Below, in pieces: positions 10,732-21,680 of a stretch of 64,000 nucleotides of DNA (positions are counted from its first letter, which is position 1; the number at the start of each line of letters is the position of its first letter). This DNA is from Piscinibacter sp. (lineage in GTDB: Bacteria > Pseudomonadota > Gammaproteobacteria > Burkholderiales > Burkholderiaceae_C): assembly GCA_016706565.1 (NCBI GenBank), contig JADJJI010000003.1, positions 248,001 to 312,000 on the forward strand. The letters are read 5' to 3'. The notes under the pieces were generated by a model. It was given only the letters and a program-made list of their open reading frames with translations. It was not told where the DNA came from and made no database searches. Made by a program: the position numbers and the translations under genes.

Positions 10732-11070
10732 TCAGCGGCGTTCCCAGTAGCCGGGGCGCTGGCGCCAACCCGGGCCCTGACGGATCCAGGCGTGCGGCAC
10801 CCAGTGATGACCGGGACGCGGCGAATCCCAATGGCCTCCGATCCACACGTGGCGACCGCCCCGCCAGCCCCAGAAGCCGCCGATCCAGATCTGGCCGACC
10901 ACCGGCGGTGCGCCGTAGTACTCGGCCTGTGGCGGCGGCGGCGCCACCTGCACGACCTCGCCCTCGTAGCCGTAGTACGGCCCGACGGGTGCGACCACGC
11001 AGCCGGCCAGCAGGAGTGCGCCGGTGCACGCGGTGGCCATCACGAGCCTGCGGATGGAAGGTTGGGCCAT
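10732..11070 (-). CDS. Small YXWGXW/WXXGXW-repeat lipoprotein
   Basis: 112 residues. The N-terminus is a lipoprotein signal with lipobox LLAGC, so the mature protein starts at the cysteine near residue 24. The rest is rich in W, G, H, P and Y, with spaced WIGG-type repeats (GQIWIGGFWGW, HVWIGGHWD, GYWERR), as in the YXWGXW-repeat family common in betaproteobacteria. Function is unknown; an envelope location follows from the lipobox. A purine-rich ribosome site (GGAGTGCTCC region) precedes the ATG. Confidence 0.8.
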   Translation of the reverse strand: MAQPSIRRLVMATACTGALLLAGCVVAPVGPYYGYEGEVVQVAPPPPQAEYYGAPPVVGQIWIGGFWGWRGGRHVWIGGHWDSPRPGHHWVPHAWIRQGPGWRQRPGYWERR

Positions 11071-11177
11071 GGAGCACTCCTGCGGTGGTGTTCACCCAGC
11101 AACGCCCTGGCCGCGCAGGCTGCCGACGGCCTTCATGCGGCTTTACGCCGGAGACACAGTCCGTCGCACGAGCCGCA

Positions 11178-12062
11178 TCAGGCCCGCCCCGCCGCGGCTG
11201 CGATGTCGGCCGCGAAGCGTGGCCACAGCGGCTGCGGCAGGTCGTGTCCCATGCCCTCGATCAGGTCGATCTGCGCGCCGGCAATGCGGCGTGCCAGTTC
11301 GCGCCCCGCCTCCACGGGCACCAGCGGGTCGGCCAGGCCGTGGACGATCTGCGTCGGCTGGCGGATCTGCGCAAGCATCGGCGTGCGGTCGCCGTCGGCC
11401 ACGATGGCCATCAGCTGTCGCGCCGTGGCCGCCGGCCGGTAGGAACGCTTGACGGACATCGCCAGGCGCTCGCGCAGCGTGGCGGGTTCGGGCGGGTAGC
11501 CCGGGCTGCCGATCACGCCGTACAGGCGCACGAAATGCTCGATGACGCTGTCGAGATCGCGCGCGTTCTCCGGCCGCGACATCAGCGCCATGCGCACCTT
11601 CCATCCCGGCTGCGGCAGGCGGCGCGCGCCGCTGGTGGTCATCATCAGCGTCAGGCTGCGCACGCGCTGCGGATGCCTGGCTGCGAGGTGTTGCGCGACC
11701 ATGCCGCCCATCGAAGCGCCGCACACATGCGCGCTTTGCAGCCCCAGCGCATCGATCAGCGCGGCCGTGTCGTCGGCGAGGTCGGCCAGGCGGTAGGGGC
11801 TGGCCACCGCCATGCCCAGCGTGTGCTTGACGGCCCCGGCGGCGATGTTGGGCACGCCCAGGTGATCGAAGCGCTGCGACAGGCCGACGTCGCGGTTGTC
11901 GAAGCGGATGACGCGAAAGCCCTTGGCGACGAGCTGGTCGACCAGGCCCTCGGGCCAGGCGACGAGCTGCATGCCCAGGCCCATGATCATCACCAGCGGC
12001 TGGCCACTGGCCGGGCCGCGGTCGTCGACTTCCAGCGAGATGCCGTTCGCACTGATCTGCAT
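11178..12062 (-). CDS. Alpha/beta hydrolase, second of the lipid operon
   Basis: 294-residue alpha/beta hydrolase. The ATG at 12062 was chosen because it overlaps the stop of the upstream hydrolase as ATGA; a longer frame exists but runs into that gene. The nucleophile elbow is CGASMGGMVAQ, the likely acid is the aspartate in HGLADPLVP, and the histidine is in GMGHDLPQ. It resembles esterase and epoxide-hydrolase-like proteins. Being in one operon with a wax ester/triacylglycerol synthase suggests it acts on neutral lipid or its products. Confidence 0.82.
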   Translation of the reverse strand: MQISANGISLEVDDRGPASGQPLVMIMGLGMQLVAWPEGLVDQLVAKGFRVIRFDNRDVGLSQRFDHLGVPNIAAGAVKHTLGMAVASPYRLADLADDTAALIDALGLQSAHVCGASMGGMVAQHLAARHPQRVRSLTLMMTTSGARRLPQPGWKVRMALMSRPENARDLDSVIEHFVRLYGVIGSPGYPPEPATLRERLAMSVKRSYRPAATARQLMAIVADGDRTPMLAQIRQPTQIVHGLADPLVPVEAGRELARRIAGAQIDLIEGMGHDLPQPLWPRFAADIAAAAGRA

Positions 12063-12868
12063 CAGGCGGTGCGAGCCTCGTTCGGCGTGCGGAAGAACCA
12101 GCGCCTTGCGCCGTGCGGCTCGAAGGGCTTCCAGTGCCCCGCAGGCTGCGACAGCCGGTCGGCAACGGCGTACAGCGCCATCGGATTCATGCCCATGCCC
12201 ACGTGGCTGGCGTGCACCTCGATGTTCTCGGCCATCGGGCTGGGCGCCACCACGCTGCAACGCCACGCCACGATGCCGTCGCTGCGCGACCAGATCGAGG
12301 TGGTGGGCACCGGCGGCTCCTTGCGGATCTGCGCGATCAGCGCCGGGTCGTGCACCGACTGCCCGCTGACCAGTTCGAAGAAGCGCCAGGCGTTGGTGGC
12401 TCGCGGGTGGCCGGTGAAGGGCGTGCCCAGCGTGATGACGCAGCGCACATGGTCGGGCAGTTCCTTGGCCATCTCGCGCGCGTAGATGCCGCCCAGGCTC
12501 CAGCCGATCAGGCTGACCTTGCGCGCATGCGAGTTGAACAAGCGCCGCACGTCGTCGTTGCAGCGCTTGAGCACGCCCTGGCGCGGGCCGAAGTTGAAAC
12601 CCTGGCCCCAGGGGTGGGTGACGTAGCCCAGATCGTCGAGGAATCGCCGCAACGGCGCGGTGGTGAAGTCGTTGGCGCCCAGGCCGGGGAACACCAGCAC
12701 CGGATGGCCGTCGCCGCGTGGCAGCTTGCGCAGCCAGGGCGTGGCGGCCAGCAGTGCCGCGTACTCCCAGGGAGCCCGGCCCTCCATGGCCAGCAGCAGC
12801 GCATTGGGCGCGCGCAAGTCTTCGAAGTGGAAGTGGTGGTGGCGCGGATCGGGCGGCGTGCGGGGCAT
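12062..12868 (-). CDS. Alpha/beta hydrolase, lipase-like
   Basis: 268-residue hydrolase with the elbow LIGWSLGGIYARE, an acid in WSRSDGIVAW and a histidine in HASHVGMGMNP. The segment VLVFPGLGANDFTT forms the oxyanion-hole region. It has no clear signal peptide, so it is probably cytoplasmic. It lies 30 bases downstream of the wax ester synthase gene and is coupled by ATGA overlap to the next hydrolase, so a role in mobilising stored ester or acylglycerol is inferred. Confidence 0.82.
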   Translation of the reverse strand: MPRTPPDPRHHHFHFEDLRAPNALLLAMEGRAPWEYAALLAATPWLRKLPRGDGHPVLVFPGLGANDFTTAPLRRFLDDLGYVTHPWGQGFNFGPRQGVLKRCNDDVRRLFNSHARKVSLIGWSLGGIYAREMAKELPDHVRCVITLGTPFTGHPRATNAWRFFELVSGQSVHDPALIAQIRKEPPVPTTSIWSRSDGIVAWRCSVVAPSPMAENIEVHASHVGMGMNPMALYAVADRLSQPAGHWKPFEPHGARRWFFRTPNEARTA

Positions 12869-12898
12869 GCGGCGTGAAGGAGCGGCGTTCAGGTCATG

Positions 12899-14602
12899 TT
12901 AGCGGCTGGGCCGCTTTGCGGTTGGAGCGCTTGCCCTAGCCTTCGGTGTCACCTTCGGGACAGGTTTGGCGGGCTTCTTTGCGACGACCTTCTTCGCGGC
13001 GGGCTTCTTCAACCGCGCCTTCGTGGCGGCAACCTTCTTGGCAGGGGCCTTCTTCGCCGGTGCCTTCGGGGCCACGGCCTTCTTCGGCGCCGCCTTCTTC
13101 GCCGCTACCTTGGGCGCCGGCGGTGCGGGCACGGGTTCCGCTGCGACCGGCAGCCCCTTGAACTCGAGAAAGGACGTCTCGACGTGCGCCGCGAATTCGT
13201 CGACCTCGGGCATCGCCTGCGCGCAGGCGATGATGCCCACGTCGAGCGAATCGTTGTAGGTCTGCACGGTGATGTTCAGGGCCACGCCGTGCACGACGAT
13301 CGAGGTCGGGTAGTTGGTGAGCATCTTCGCGCCGGCCATGTACAGCGGCACGGTGGGCCCAGGCACGTTGGAGATGACGACGTTGGCCACCGGCGGGATG
13401 CGGTCGGCCACGCCGGCGCGGCCGTAGATCGCCGTCAGGCCTTCCATCAGCCAGGGCACGCCCATGGACGGGAAGTCGGTGGGTAGCAGGCTCTTCACGC
13501 TGCCCAGCGTCGCCTTCATCGACGCACTGGCCGCCATCACGTGGGCCAGCCGCTTGCCCGGGTCGGCGATGTGCGTGCCCAGGCTGATCAGGCTCATCGA
13601 CGCCTGGTTGTTCGATGCCGTGTCGCCCTTGGAGCGCAGCGAGATCGGCACCGCCGCCACCAGCGACTTGCGCGGCAGCGGCCCGTGCTTGGCGAAGTGG
13701 CGCCGCAAGGCGCTGCTGCAGATCATCAGCACCGCGTCGTTCAGGCTGGCGTGATGGCGCCGGCGCACGGCGTTCAGCTCGGCCAGCGGCAGGCTCACCG
13801 CAGCGAAGGCGCGCGTGTCGGACACCGTGGCGTTCAGCCGCGTGCGTGGCGCCAGGCCGAGATTGCTGACGCTCTTGCCGCCCTTCGGCCCCGCGCCCTT
13901 GATGCGCGACCACACCGAGGCCGCCGTCTCGCTCACCGCGCCGCCCGCGGTCTGCGCCGCTACTTGGGAGATGGCGCCCACCGCGGCGGGCAAGGCCTTG
14001 ACGAGGTTGCCGAGCTGGTCGAGCTGGTTGGACAGCGCGCCACGCAGCATCTCCGTCATCGCCAGCTGTCCCTTGCGCTCGCGCGCCGGGCGCGCAGCGA
14101 TCTCGCGCGGCTCGGGGCCGAGGTCGAGGATGGCCTGCGCCAGCGCCACCGCGGCCTGGCCGTCGACGGCGGCGTGGTGCAGCTGGGTGTAGAGGGCGTA
14201 GCGCTTCTCGCCGTTCGGCCCCGGCTCGAGGCCGTCGAAGACATGGAACTTCCACAGCGGCCGGCTGCGGTCGAGCAGCACCGGGTGCAACTCGCCGACC
14301 TGCTCTTCCAGCTCGGCCAGTCCGCTGCCCGCAGGCAGCGCGATGCCGACGATGTGCTCGTCGAGGTCGGGCTCGGCATCGACCCACACCGGCGCGGCCA
14401 GGTTCAGCGGCATCCAGGCCAGCTTGCGACGCAATGCAGGCGCGAGCGGAATGCGCGTGGCCATGTGGGCACGCATGTCGGCGAGGAAGTCACCGCGGTA
14501 GCTGGCAGGCAGCTCGAACTGGTGCAAGGCGCCCACGTGCATGGGCATCTCGGCGGTCTCGAGGTACAGGAAGCTGGCGTCCAGGCCGGACAGCTGTTTC
14601 AT
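12899..14602 (-). CDS. Wax ester synthase/diacylglycerol acyltransferase with histone-H1-like tail
   Basis: WS/DGAT-family enzyme of 567 residues; it would join an acyl-CoA to a fatty alcohol or diacylglycerol, making storage wax ester or triacylglycerol. The catalytic motif HHAAVDG is at 142-148, the RPLWKFHV segment precedes it, and PGPTVPLYMAG lies in the C-terminal domain. Normal family proteins end at about 450-480 residues. Here residues 487-567 form an extra tail built almost only of K, A, P and V (21 lysines and 4 arginines in 81 residues, one acidic residue), like histone H1, AlgP or PhaF tails. The frame is continuous. It heads an operon with two hydrolases. Confidence 0.92.
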   Translation of the reverse strand: MKQLSGLDASFLYLETAEMPMHVGALHQFELPASYRGDFLADMRAHMATRIPLAPALRRKLAWMPLNLAAPVWVDAEPDLDEHIVGIALPAGSGLAELEEQVGELHPVLLDRSRPLWKFHVFDGLEPGPNGEKRYALYTQLHHAAVDGQAAVALAQAILDLGPEPREIAARPARERKGQLAMTEMLRGALSNQLDQLGNLVKALPAAVGAISQVAAQTAGGAVSETAASVWSRIKGAGPKGGKSVSNLGLAPRTRLNATVSDTRAFAAVSLPLAELNAVRRRHHASLNDAVLMICSSALRRHFAKHGPLPRKSLVAAVPISLRSKGDTASNNQASMSLISLGTHIADPGKRLAHVMAASASMKATLGSVKSLLPTDFPSMGVPWLMEGLTAIYGRAGVADRIPPVANVVISNVPGPTVPLYMAGAKMLTNYPTSIVVHGVALNITVQTYNDSLDVGIIACAQAMPEVDEFAAHVETSFLEFKGLPVAAEPVPAPPAPKVAAKKAAPKKAVAPKAPAKKAPAKKVAATKARLKKPAAKKVVAKKPAKPVPKVTPKARASAPTAKRPSR

Positions 14603-14688
14603 CGGCGTCTCCCACGCGGTCTGCGCCGATGCTAAGCGCGCGCAAGAGTCGCCGCCTTGAGGGGAAGCCCTGTTCGGGCGCGAAAGCG

Positions 14689-15579
14689 TCAGGCCCTGCG
14701 TTCGCGCAACGCCATCAGTTCGTTGCCGGCCAGCGCCAGCAACACGAGCAGGCCGCCGCCGATCACCGACACGGCCGGTGCCTCGTTGGCGCCCAGCCAG
14801 GCCCAGAGCACACCGAAAACCACCTCAAGCAGTCCGAGCAGCGACATCTCCGGCGCGCTCAGCGAGCGGGCGATGGTCACGGCCAGCAGGCACGGGATGG
14901 CCAGCTGCACGACGCCGAGCATGGCCAGCAGCGCGAGGTCGCGCCCTGTGGCGGCGAAAGGCTGCGAGGGCAGCACCATGGCGGCTGCGGAGAGCACGGC
15001 GCCGATCAGCACGGCGGGCAGCATGTCCTGCTTCTCGCCGCCGCGGTTGTGCTGGATCAGCGTCCAGTTGACGGCTGCAGCGATCGGCACGCCCAGCGCG
15101 ACCAGCGTGCCGGCCAGGTGGCGCGGGTCGCTGCCGCTGACCTCGCGGGCGTACATCCAGGCGATGCCCGCCCCGGCCAGCACGATCGCTGCCCAGGTGC
15201 GTGCAGCCAGCCGGTGGCCGAGCGCGAAGCGCGCCATCAGCGCGGTGAACAGCGGGCCCAGCGCCATGGTGACCAGCACGTTGGCCACCGTGGTGAGCGA
15301 CAGCGCCATCATGAAGGCGGTGTACATGACTGCCCAGCACAGGCCCGACAGCCACAGCGTGCGGCCGCCGCTGCGAATGGCCGAAACCAGCGTCGCCGGC
15401 CCGCGCAGCCAGCCGAGCATCACGACCAGCGCCAGCGCATTGAAGGCGCTGCGCCAGAAGGTCACCTCGAAGCCACGCGCCGCCTCGAAGTGGCGCGACA
15501 CCACGCCGGCGATGCTCCACATCAGCGTGACCGCGACCATGAGCAGCACCGCCTTGCGGTGCGTCATCGGCACGGGCAC
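14689..15579 (-). CDS. DMT-superfamily (EamA) transporter
   Basis: 296-residue inner-membrane protein with about ten hydrophobic helices in two EamA repeats (MVAVTLMWSIAGVVSRH at the start). It begins 5 bases from the typA stop, so it may be transcribed by read-through from the translation operon. Substrate unknown. It is a different protein from the DMT gene at 8769. Confidence 0.82.
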   Translation of the reverse strand: MPVPMTHRKAVLLMVAVTLMWSIAGVVSRHFEAARGFEVTFWRSAFNALALVVMLGWLRGPATLVSAIRSGGRTLWLSGLCWAVMYTAFMMALSLTTVANVLVTMALGPLFTALMARFALGHRLAARTWAAIVLAGAGIAWMYAREVSGSDPRHLAGTLVALGVPIAAAVNWTLIQHNRGGEKQDMLPAVLIGAVLSAAAMVLPSQPFAATGRDLALLAMLGVVQLAIPCLLAVTIARSLSAPEMSLLGLLEVVFGVLWAWLGANEAPAVSVIGGGLLVLLALAGNELMALRERRA

Positions 15580-15583
15580 GGCG

Positions 15584-17397
<1,814 letters not shown>

Positions 17398-17401
<4 letters not shown>

Positions 17402-18338
17402 GCGGTTCTTTCAGTCAGGAGGCCTTGCACCTCGATCGGGCTGAGCAGCCTGGTGGATATCAGTTCGCCGGCGGCGATGTGGCCCGCGCCGAGGAAGGCC
17501 TTGGGTTCGGGCCCGAACACGCGCACGCAATCGGCGTCGGCGAGTTCGAGGCGGCGGCGCATGCCGCTGAGGAAACGCCCGCATTCTCGGCATCGAGGCG
17601 CACCGCCGGGCAGTCGGCGATCAGCGCGTCGGCGTCGAGCAGGCGAGCATCGCGTTCGGCCTCGCTCATGGCTTCGAGCGCCTCGAGCGTCACGGCCTGA
17701 TCCAGCGTCAGGGTGCCGGAGCCGGTGCGGCGCAGTGCCGCGAGGTGCGCGCCGCATCCCAAAGCGCGGCCGATGTCCTCGGCCAGCGTGCGGATGTAGG
17801 TGCCCTTGCTGCAGCGCACGTCGATGGTCCAGCGGTCGTCATCGCCGTCGACGATGTCGATGGCGTGGATCGTCACGCGGCGCGGCTCGCGTTCGACCTC
17901 GACGCCGGCGCGCGCGTATTCGTACAGCGCCTTGCCTTCGTGCTTGAGCGCCGAATGCATCGGCGGCACCTGTTCGATGGTGCCGGTGAAACGATCGCAC
18001 GCGGCGCGCAGCTGCGCCGCCGTGACGGCGACCGGCCGGCGCTCGATGACCTCGCCCTCCATGTCGCCGCCGACGCGCGTCTCGCCGAGCTGCAACGTGG
18101 CCACGTAGCGCTTGTCGGCGTCGAGGCTGACCTGTGAGAACTTGGTGGCGGCGCCGAAGCACAGCGGCAGCAGGCCACTGGCCAGCGGATCGAGCGTGCC
18201 GGTGTGGCCGGCCTTCTCGGCGCGGAACAGGCGCTTGGCCCTCTGCAACGCATCGTTGCTCGACAGGCCCAGCGGCTTGTCGAGCAGCAGCACGCCGTGC
18301 ACGGCACGGCGTGGGATGCGAGCGCGAGGCGCGTTCAT
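17398..18338 (-). CDS. truB: tRNA pseudouridine-55 synthase, with an apparent single-base frameshift
   Basis: Makes pseudouridine 55 in tRNA. The N-terminal part is intact, with the catalytic-loop [15 protein letters not shown] and [11 protein letters not shown]. After residue DAENAG the frame changes: the expected continuation [15 protein letters not shown] is encoded in the next frame down to 17398. One missing base near 17577 (ACGCCC where ACGGCCC is expected on the plus strand) explains it. Repairing it gives 313 residues, the usual length. As written, translation would run to 17460 with a nonsense end. TruB is a conserved gene, so a read or assembly error is likely. Confidence 0.9.
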
Positions 18339-18342
18339 GCGT

Positions 18343-18708
18343 TCAGTCTTCCTTGGCTCGCGTGGCGTTGGCCTGCTGGATCAGCAGGCTGAGTTCGGCG
18401 GCGCGCTCGGTGGTGCGGTCGAAGTGGAAGTGCAGCGTCGGCACGGTGTGGATCTGCAAGCGCTTGAACAGGCCGTTGCGCAGGAATCCGGCGGCCTCGT
18501 TGAGCGCCTCTTCGCATTCCTTCGGGTCGCCCACCAGCAGCGAGAAGAACACCTTGGCGTGCGCGTAGTCGGCCGACACCTCGACCGCGTGCAAGGTGAC
18601 CATGCCGATGCGCGGGTCCTTCAGCTCGCGGATCAGCTCGGCCAGATCACGCTGGATCTGGTCGGCGATGCGGAAGCCGCGGTTGGGGATGGATCGTTTG
18701 TGTCGCAT
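18343..18708 (-). CDS. rbfA: 30S ribosome-binding factor A
   Basis: 121-residue RbfA with a KH-type fold, needed for late maturation of the 30S subunit and cold adaptation. The segments [14 protein letters not shown] and [17 protein letters not shown] are characteristic. It sits between infB and truB, with 4 bases between its stop and the truB start, the conserved order for the operon. Confidence 0.95.
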   Translation of the reverse strand: MRHKRSIPNRGFRIADQIQRDLAELIRELKDPRIGMVTLHAVEVSADYAHAKVFFSLLVGDPKECEEALNEAAGFLRNGLFKRLQIHTVPTLHFHFDRTTERAAELSLLIQQANATRAKED

Positions 18709-18727
18709 GGTCGACTCCTGAAACGCA

Positions 18728-18756
18728 AACCCCGCCTTCTTTGGGAAGGCGGGGTT
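18728..18756 (-). terminator. Hairpin between infB and rbfA
   Basis: A perfect 12-bp inverted repeat (AACCCCGCCTTC at 18728-18739 with GAAGGCGGGGTT at 18745-18756, 5-base loop). On the coding (minus) strand it is followed only by TGCGTTT, so it is a weak terminator at most. It may instead act as a partial attenuator or 3-prime stabiliser that sets rbfA, truB and typA below infB. Confidence 0.6.
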
Positions 18757-18777
18757 CGGGACGAGACCGAGACCGCC

Positions 18778-21631
18778 TTACAGCGTTCGAGCCACTTCCT
18801 TGACCTCGAAGAACTCCAGCTGATCGCCTTCCTTGATGTCGTTGTAGTTCTTCAGCTTGATGCCGCACTCGAAGCCGGTGGCGACCTCGCGGACGTCGTC
18901 CTTGAGTCGGCGCACCGATTCGATCTCGCCGGTGTAGACCACCACGTTCTCGCGCAGCAGGCGGAAGCGCGCGCCGCGGCGAACCACGCCGGCGGTGACC
19001 ATCGAGCCGGCCACGGTGCCGATCTTCGAGGCCACGAACACCGTGCGGATCTCGGCCGTGCCGATCAGCTCCTCGCGCTGCTCCGGCGCCAGCATGCCGG
19101 TCATCGCCGCCTTCACCTCGTCGACCGCGTCGTAGATGATGTTGTAGTAGCGGATGTCGACGCCGTTGTTCTCGGCCAGCTTGCGCGCGCCGGCATCGGC
19201 CCGCGTGTTGAAGCCGATGATGATCGCCTTCGAGGCGATCGCCAGGTTGACGTCGGACTCGCTGATGCCGCCGACCGCGGCGTGCACCACCTGCACCTTG
19301 ACCTCGTCGGTCGAGAGCTTGAGCAGCGATTGCGCCAGCGCTTCCTGCGAGCCCTGCACGTCGGCCTTGATGATGAGCGCCAGGGTCTGGGCGCTGCCCT
19401 GGCCCATCTGCTCCATCATGTTCTCGAGGTTCGCGGCCTGGCGCTTGGCCAGCTTCACGTCGCGGTACTTGCCCTGGCGGAAGGTGGCGATCTCGCGCGC
19501 ACGGCGCTCGTCGGCCAGCACCATGAACTCGTCGCCGGCTTGCGGCACCTCGGTCAGGCCCTGGATCTCGACCGGGATCGAGGGGCCGGCTTCGTTGGTC
19601 GGCTTGCCGTCCTCGTCGAGCATGGCGCGCACGCGGCCATAGCTCGAACCGGCGAGCACCACGTCGCCGCGCTTGAGCGTGCCGGACTGGACCAGGATGG
19701 TCGCCACCGGGCCGCGGCCCTTGTCGAGCTGCGCTTCGATGACGAGGCCCTTGGCCGGCGCGTCCTTGGCCGCCTTGAGCTCCAGCACCTCGGCCTGCAA
19801 CAGCACCTGCTCGAGCAGCGCGTCGATGCCCTGGCCGGTCTTGGCCGACACCGGGACGAACGGCGAATCGCCGCCGAAGTCCTCGGGCACGACCTGCTCG
19901 GCGACGAGCTCGCTCTTCACGCGCTCGGCATTCGCCTCGGGCTTGTCGATCTTGTTCATCGCCACGACGATCGGCACGCCGGCCGCCTTGGCATGGTGGA
20001 TGGCTTCCTTGGTCTGCGGCATCACGCCGTCGTCGGCCGCCACCACCAGGATGACGATGTCGGTGGCCTTGGCGCCGCGCGCACGCATCGCGGTGAACGC
20101 GGCGTGGCCCGGGGTGTCGAGGAAGGTGATCATGCCGCGCGGCGTCTGCACATGGTAGGCGCCGATGTGCTGCGTGATGCCACCCGCCTCGCCGGCCGCG
20201 ACGCGGCTGGTGCGGATGTAGTCGAGCAGCGAGGTCTTGCCGTGGTCGACGTGGCCCATCACCGTGACCACCGGTGCGCGGGTCGTCTCTTCGTGCTCCT
20301 GCTCGGCCTGCTCTTCCTCGAGGAAGGCTTCCGGATCGTCCAGCTTGGCAGCCAGCGCCTTGTGGCCCATCTCCTCGACGACGATCATCGCCGTCTCCTG
20401 GTCGAGCTGCTGGTTGATGGTGACCATCTGGCCCAGCTTCATCAGCTGCTTGATGACCTCGGACGCCTTCACCGACATCTTGTGGGCCAGGTCGGCCACG
20501 CTGATGGTTTCGGGAATATGAACCTCCTGGACCTGCTGCTCCGCCGGCGCGACGAAGCTCGACATGCTGCCGTCGCTGCGCTCGCCGCGGCGTCCGCCGC
20601 GAGGCGCGCGCCAGCCGGCGCGTGCGCCACCCGCCGCGCCATCGGTGCGGCCCTTCAGCGCGGTGCGCTTCTTGGCCGCATCGTCGGCCCAGCTGGACGA
20701 CAGCTTCTCGGACTTGACGGACTTCTTGTCACCCGGCTTGGCAGCGCCGGCCGTGGTCGTGGCCGGAGCGCCTGGGGCGCCGGCCTTCTTGTGGATCGTG
20801 CCCTTGATCTCGGTGGCCGGCTTGGGCGGCTCTTCGGGCTTCTTCGCGACGAGCACCTTCTTCGGTGCGTTCATCATCTCGCGGATCGCCTTCGCCTCGT
20901 CTTCGGCGGCCTTGCGGCGCTTGGCCAGATCGGCAGCGCGCTGCACCTCTTCGTTGGCGACGTCGGCGGCCTTGATGACACGCAGCGCCGGCTTGACCGG
21001 CTCGGCCGGTGCAGCGGGCGCGGCAGCCGCAGGGGCGGCTTCGGCCGGTGCGGCGCCGGCCTTGCCAGCCCCCTTGGGCTTCGGGCTTGGCCGCGGCGGC
21101 AGCCAGTGCTGCGGCGGTTTCCTCGGCGGCCTTGCGCGCGGCCTCGGCGGCGCGGGCTTCGGCGGCTTCGCGGTCACGCTGCTCCTGCTCTTCGCGCAGG
21201 CGGCGCTTTTCGGCCAGGTCTTCTTCCTGGCGACGCAGCAACTCGGCCTGGGCGCGTGCTTCTTCCTCGCGACGCTGCAGTTCGGCTTCGTCGATCACCG
21301 GTGCGGCGGTTTCCTCGGCAGCCGGCGCGTCGTCGCGCTTGACGAAGGTGCGCTTCTTGCGCACTTCGACCTGGATGGTGCGCGCCTTGCCGCTCGAATC
21401 GGCCTGCTTGATCTCGCTGGTCGACTTGCGCGTCAGCGTGATCTTCTTGCGCTCCGCGCCGGCGGTGCCGTGCGAGGTGCGCAGGAAGTCGAGCAGGCGT
21501 TCCTTGTCCGACTCGCTGAGCGTGTCGTCCGTCGACGCCTTCTTGACGCCGGCCGACTGCAGCTGCTCGAGCAGCGCCGCGGCCGGGCGATTGAGCTCGG
21601 CGGCGAGTTGGGCGACGGTGGTCGAAGCCAT
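18778..21631 (-). CDS. infB: Translation initiation factor IF-2, with an apparent single-base frameshift
   Basis: GTPase that brings initiator tRNA to the ribosome. The start [15 protein letters not shown] carries the IF2 N-terminal domain; an Ala/Pro/Lys/Glu linker follows, then the G domain ([26 protein letters not shown]) and C-terminal domains to EVKEVARTL. In the linker the reading frame slips: the N-terminal frame reads AAKPEA up to the GGG run at 21076-21078 (plus strand), and the rest continues one base over as KGAGKAG. Removing one base restores a 950-residue protein, normal for the order. The slip lies in repetitive linker, so most of the protein is unaffected; an assembly indel is likely. 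Confidence 0.92.
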
Positions 21632-21680
21632 GGGTTGAATCCTTGCTTGGTCTAGCTCTGTCTGTCGGCGCTGTTGTCGT

